DNA from: Lysobacter sp036697405
GTDB lineage: Bacteria; Pseudomonadota; Gammaproteobacteria; Xanthomonadales; Xanthomonadaceae
DNA length: 64,000 bases
Assembly (NCBI RefSeq): GCF_036697405.1
Contig: NZ_JBAHWA010000013.1
Location: 30,674-94,673 of the forward strand
Direction of reading: 5' to 3'
Positions 62,100 through 64,000 of this stretch are shown one piece after another; within the stretch, counting starts at the first letter, position 1, and each line of letters begins with the position of its first letter. Under the pieces are notes generated by a model that was given only the letters and a program-made list of their open reading frames with translations, ran no database searches and was not told the origin of the DNA. The position numbers were made by a program, and so were the translations under genes.

Positions 62100-63067
62100 G
62101 CGCGAACCTCGCGACCCTGATCGAGCGCCTGAAAGTGTTGCCGCATTCGGTGCTGCTGTTCCTGGGCGTGGCCGGCGTGCTGCTGCTGGCCACGACGATC
62201 GCGGAGTTCCTGCGCTGGCGCACGCGCGGGCGGCCCAGTCCGGTGATCGCCAACCTGACCGCGCGCATCCGCGCCTGGTGGGTGATGGCGGCGGTGGTCG
62301 GGGCGTCCTTCCTGATCGGACGGGTCGGCGTGATCGTGTTGTTCGCGCTGGTGTCGCTGTTCGCGCTGCGCGAGTTCATCACCCTGACGCCGACCCGGCG
62401 CAGCGATTACTACGCGCTGGCGGTGGCGTTCTACGTGGCCCTGCCGCTGCAGTACTGGCTGGTCTACACCGACTGGTACGGGCTGTACACGCTGCTGATC
62501 CCGGTCTACGCCTTTCTGCTGCTGCCGATCCTGTCCACGGTCGGCGGCGACACCACGCACTATCTGGAACGCGCGGCCAAGGTGCAGTGGGGCCTGATGA
62601 TCTGCGTGTTCTGCATCTCGCACGTGCCGGCGCTGTTGAATCTGGACATTCCCGGCTACGAGGGGCGCAATCTGCTGTTGATCGCGTTCCTGGTAATCGT
62701 GGTGCAGTCCTCGGACGTGCTGCAGTACGTATGGGGCAAGTTGTGCGGGCGGCGCCTGATCGCGCCCAAGCTGTCGCCGTCCAAGACGGTGGAGGGTTTC
62801 GTCGGCGGGGTGGCGTCGGCGACGGCGTTGGGCGCGGCGCTGTGGTGGATCACGCCGTTCACGCCCTGGCAGGCGGCGGCGTTGGCGCTGGTGATCAATC
62901 TGATGGGCTTCTACGGCGGCCTGGTGATGTCGGCGATCAAGCGCGATCGGGGGATCAAGGATTGGGGGCACATGATCGAGGGGCATGGAGGGATGCTCGA
63001 TCGCCTGGATTCGGTGTGTTTCGCCGCGCCGGTGTTCTTCCACTTGATCCGGTACTGGTGGGTGTAG
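62096..63067 (+). CDS. CdsA-family phosphatidate cytidylyltransferase, YnbB-like
   Basis: 323 residues and about eight helices. The C-terminus has the CTP-transferase signature SAIKRDRGIKDWGHMIEGHG, then GMLDRLDS, with every conserved residue. It makes CDP-diacylglycerol from phosphatidate and CTP. It overlaps the acyltransferase stop by 4 bp. Distinct from the housekeeping CdsA, which would be elsewhere. Last gene of the operon; no terminator found in the repeat-rich DNA that follows. Confidence 0.9.
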   Translation: MSANLATLIERLKVLPHSVLLFLGVAGVLLLATTIAEFLRWRTRGRPSPVIANLTARIRAWWVMAAVVGASFLIGRVGVIVLFALVSLFALREFITLTPTRRSDYYALAVAFYVALPLQYWLVYTDWYGLYTLLIPVYAFLLLPILSTVGGDTTHYLERAAKVQWGLMICVFCISHVPALLNLDIPGYEGRNLLLIAFLVIVVQSSDVLQYVWGKLCGRRLIAPKLSPSKTVEGFVGGVASATALGAALWWITPFTPWQAAALALVINLMGFYGGLVMSAIKRDRGIKDWGHMIEGHGGMLDRLDSVCFAAPVFFHLIRYWWV

Positions 63068-63480
63068 CCGGACGCTTTGCGCGCACTGCGCGCAGTCCGG
63101 CTACACGCCCGGCCAGGGATGGCCGGGCCGGGCGATCCGGAGCCGTGGCGGTCGCGCCATGGATGGCGACATCGAAATCCGTGCCGCGCCGTATTCGCGC
63201 ATTGCGCGCAGTCCGGTGACACGCCCGGCCAGGGATGGCCGGGCCGGGCGATCCGGAGCCGTGGCGGTCGCGCCATGGATGGCGACATCGAAATCNNNNN
63301 NNNNNNNNNNNNNNNNNNNNNNNNNNNNNNNNNNNNNNNNNNNNNNNNNNNNNNNNNNNNNNNNNNNNNNNNNNNNNNNNNNNNNNNNNNNNNNNCGTGC
63401 CGCGCCGTATTCGCGCATTGCGCGCAGTCCGGCTGCACGCCCGGCCAGGGATGGCCGGGCCGGGCGTGATTCCGAAGGGG
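63068..63480. repeat. 116-bp tandem repeat interrupted by an assembly gap
   Basis: The unit contains the hairpin CCCGGCCAGGGATGGCCGGG. It recurs at 63103 and 63219 (period 116 bp), and again after the gap from 63396. No gene is visible. The copy number is unknown because the gap falls inside the array. Confidence 0.8.
63296..63395. other. Run of 100 N (scaffold gap of unknown length)
   Basis: Exactly 100 undetermined bases, the usual placeholder for a gap of unknown size, within the 116-bp tandem repeat. Confidence 0.99.
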
Positions 63481-63510
63481 CGGCGTTCTGTGGGTACCTT
63501 GACCGGCTTT

Positions 63511-63562
63511 CTGTGGGAGCGGCGTCCCACGGGGATTTCCTTCGGTCATAAGCCGCGATCGC
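63511..63562 (+). repeat. REP-like palindrome with an enlarged loop
   Basis: The GGGAGCGGCG and AGCCGCGATCGC halves are separated by about 25 extra bases (63526-63550). Confidence 0.55.
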
Positions 63563-63691
63563 AAGCTTCGGCTATTGCGCTGGCCAGGCGTGCTGGGGGA
63601 TTCGCTGCGGCTCTTGTTCCGCAGGGGTGGCACGAAGCTCAACAGCTTTCGCCCGCTGCGCGTGCGGACCACTTTCTCTAGCCCAAGCTCC

Positions 63692-63856
63692 CTGTAGGAG
63701 CGGCGCAAGCCGCGACCGCGAATTCCAGCCACGTCGCTGGTTCCGAACGGGCTGGCTTCCTGTGGGAGCGGCGTGAGCCGCGATCGCGAATTCCAGCCAC
63801 GTCGCAGGTTCCGAACGGGCTGGTTTCCTGTGGGAGCGGCGTGAGCCGCGATCGCG
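63692..63856 (+). repeat. Three REP-like palindromes in a row
   Basis: Copies at 63692-63720 (GTAG variant), 63760-63788 and 63828-63856, with 68-bp spacing between the last two and similar spacer DNA. Beyond them the only structure is the 75-bp repeat at the window end. Confidence 0.7.
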
Positions 63857-63925
63857 AACTTCGGCTACTGCGGTGGCTGGGCGTGCTGGGAGATTCGCTG
63901 CTGCTTTCGCTCCGCAGGGCCGGCC

Positions 63926-64000
63926 CGAAGGTCAACGGCTTCCGCCCGCTGCGCGTGCGGGTCACTTTCTCTTGCTAGCCCAAGAGAAAGTAACCAAAGA
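63926..64000. repeat. 75-bp dispersed repeat, second copy (at window edge)
   Basis: Base-for-base identical to 21805-21879, with the same 11-bp hairpin (63964-63974 and 63981-63991). Continues past the end of the window. Confidence 0.8.

Noticed and set aside
63101..63551. Open frames spanning the N run
   Set aside because: They consist of unknown residues and repeat sequence and do not represent a protein.

Overview
The window looks like a chromosomal contig end from a high-GC gammaproteobacterium of the Xanthomonadaceae, most likely Lysobacter or a close relative. This is inferred from strong G/C third-position bias, gene content (phasin, bactofilin, TonB receptor, RND pump, LplT-PlsC fusion) and dispersed GGGAGCGG-type palindromes. 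No phage, integrase, transposase or CRISPR array was found. A run of 100 N at 63296-63395 marks an assembly gap inside a tandem repeat.

Layout. 0-8.4 kb: a partial CPA1 antiporter, a phospholipase-D/cardiolipin-synthase-like enzyme, and two GcvA-like LysR regulators, each divergent from accessory genes (an NTF2-like secreted protein; an operon of a Tat-exported duplicated-domain protein, a PD40 propeller and a DUF1772 protein). 8.6-16.9 kb: a Ser/Thr kinase with TPR-like tail, BtuB under a cobalamin riboswitch, a TfoX-C protein overlapping free-Met-R-sulfoxide reductase, a TMEM175-like channel and BioD. 17-21.4 kb: a two-gene RND efflux operon. 21.4-22.5 kb: a gene-free block of dispersed palindromic repeats. 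22.5-24.3 kb: phasin, QueD and an OmpR-type response regulator.

24.6-40.9 kb is the most distinctive locus. Three tightly spaced genes encode a 3036-residue exported protein with fifteen 116-residue DUF11-type repeats and an OmpA-like C-terminus, a 1239-residue probable outer-membrane barrel, and a 1135-residue exported DUF11 protein. An orphan response regulator lies on one side and an orphan histidine kinase on the other. The three products probably form a cell-surface or envelope-spanning assembly.

42.5-56.9 kb is mostly housekeeping: tRNA-Met, RppH, Bfd and Bfr with a Fur box, a DUF4126 protein, a bactofilin flanked by two paralogous membrane proteins, ErpA, NudC, an AmpE-like protein, a CD225/DUF2752/CD225 cluster, the LplT-PlsC fusion, PurD, a GNAT protein and PurH.

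57.1-63.1 kb is a six-gene operon in which consecutive genes overlap by 4-8 bp. It resembles the uncharacterised E. coli ynbABCD group and adds an acyltransferase and an unknown membrane protein. It carries the activities for a nearly complete phospholipid route: acylation, CDP-lipid synthesis, head-group transfer, dephosphorylation, and hydrolase/methyltransferase modification. The last kilobase is again dispersed and tandem repeats.
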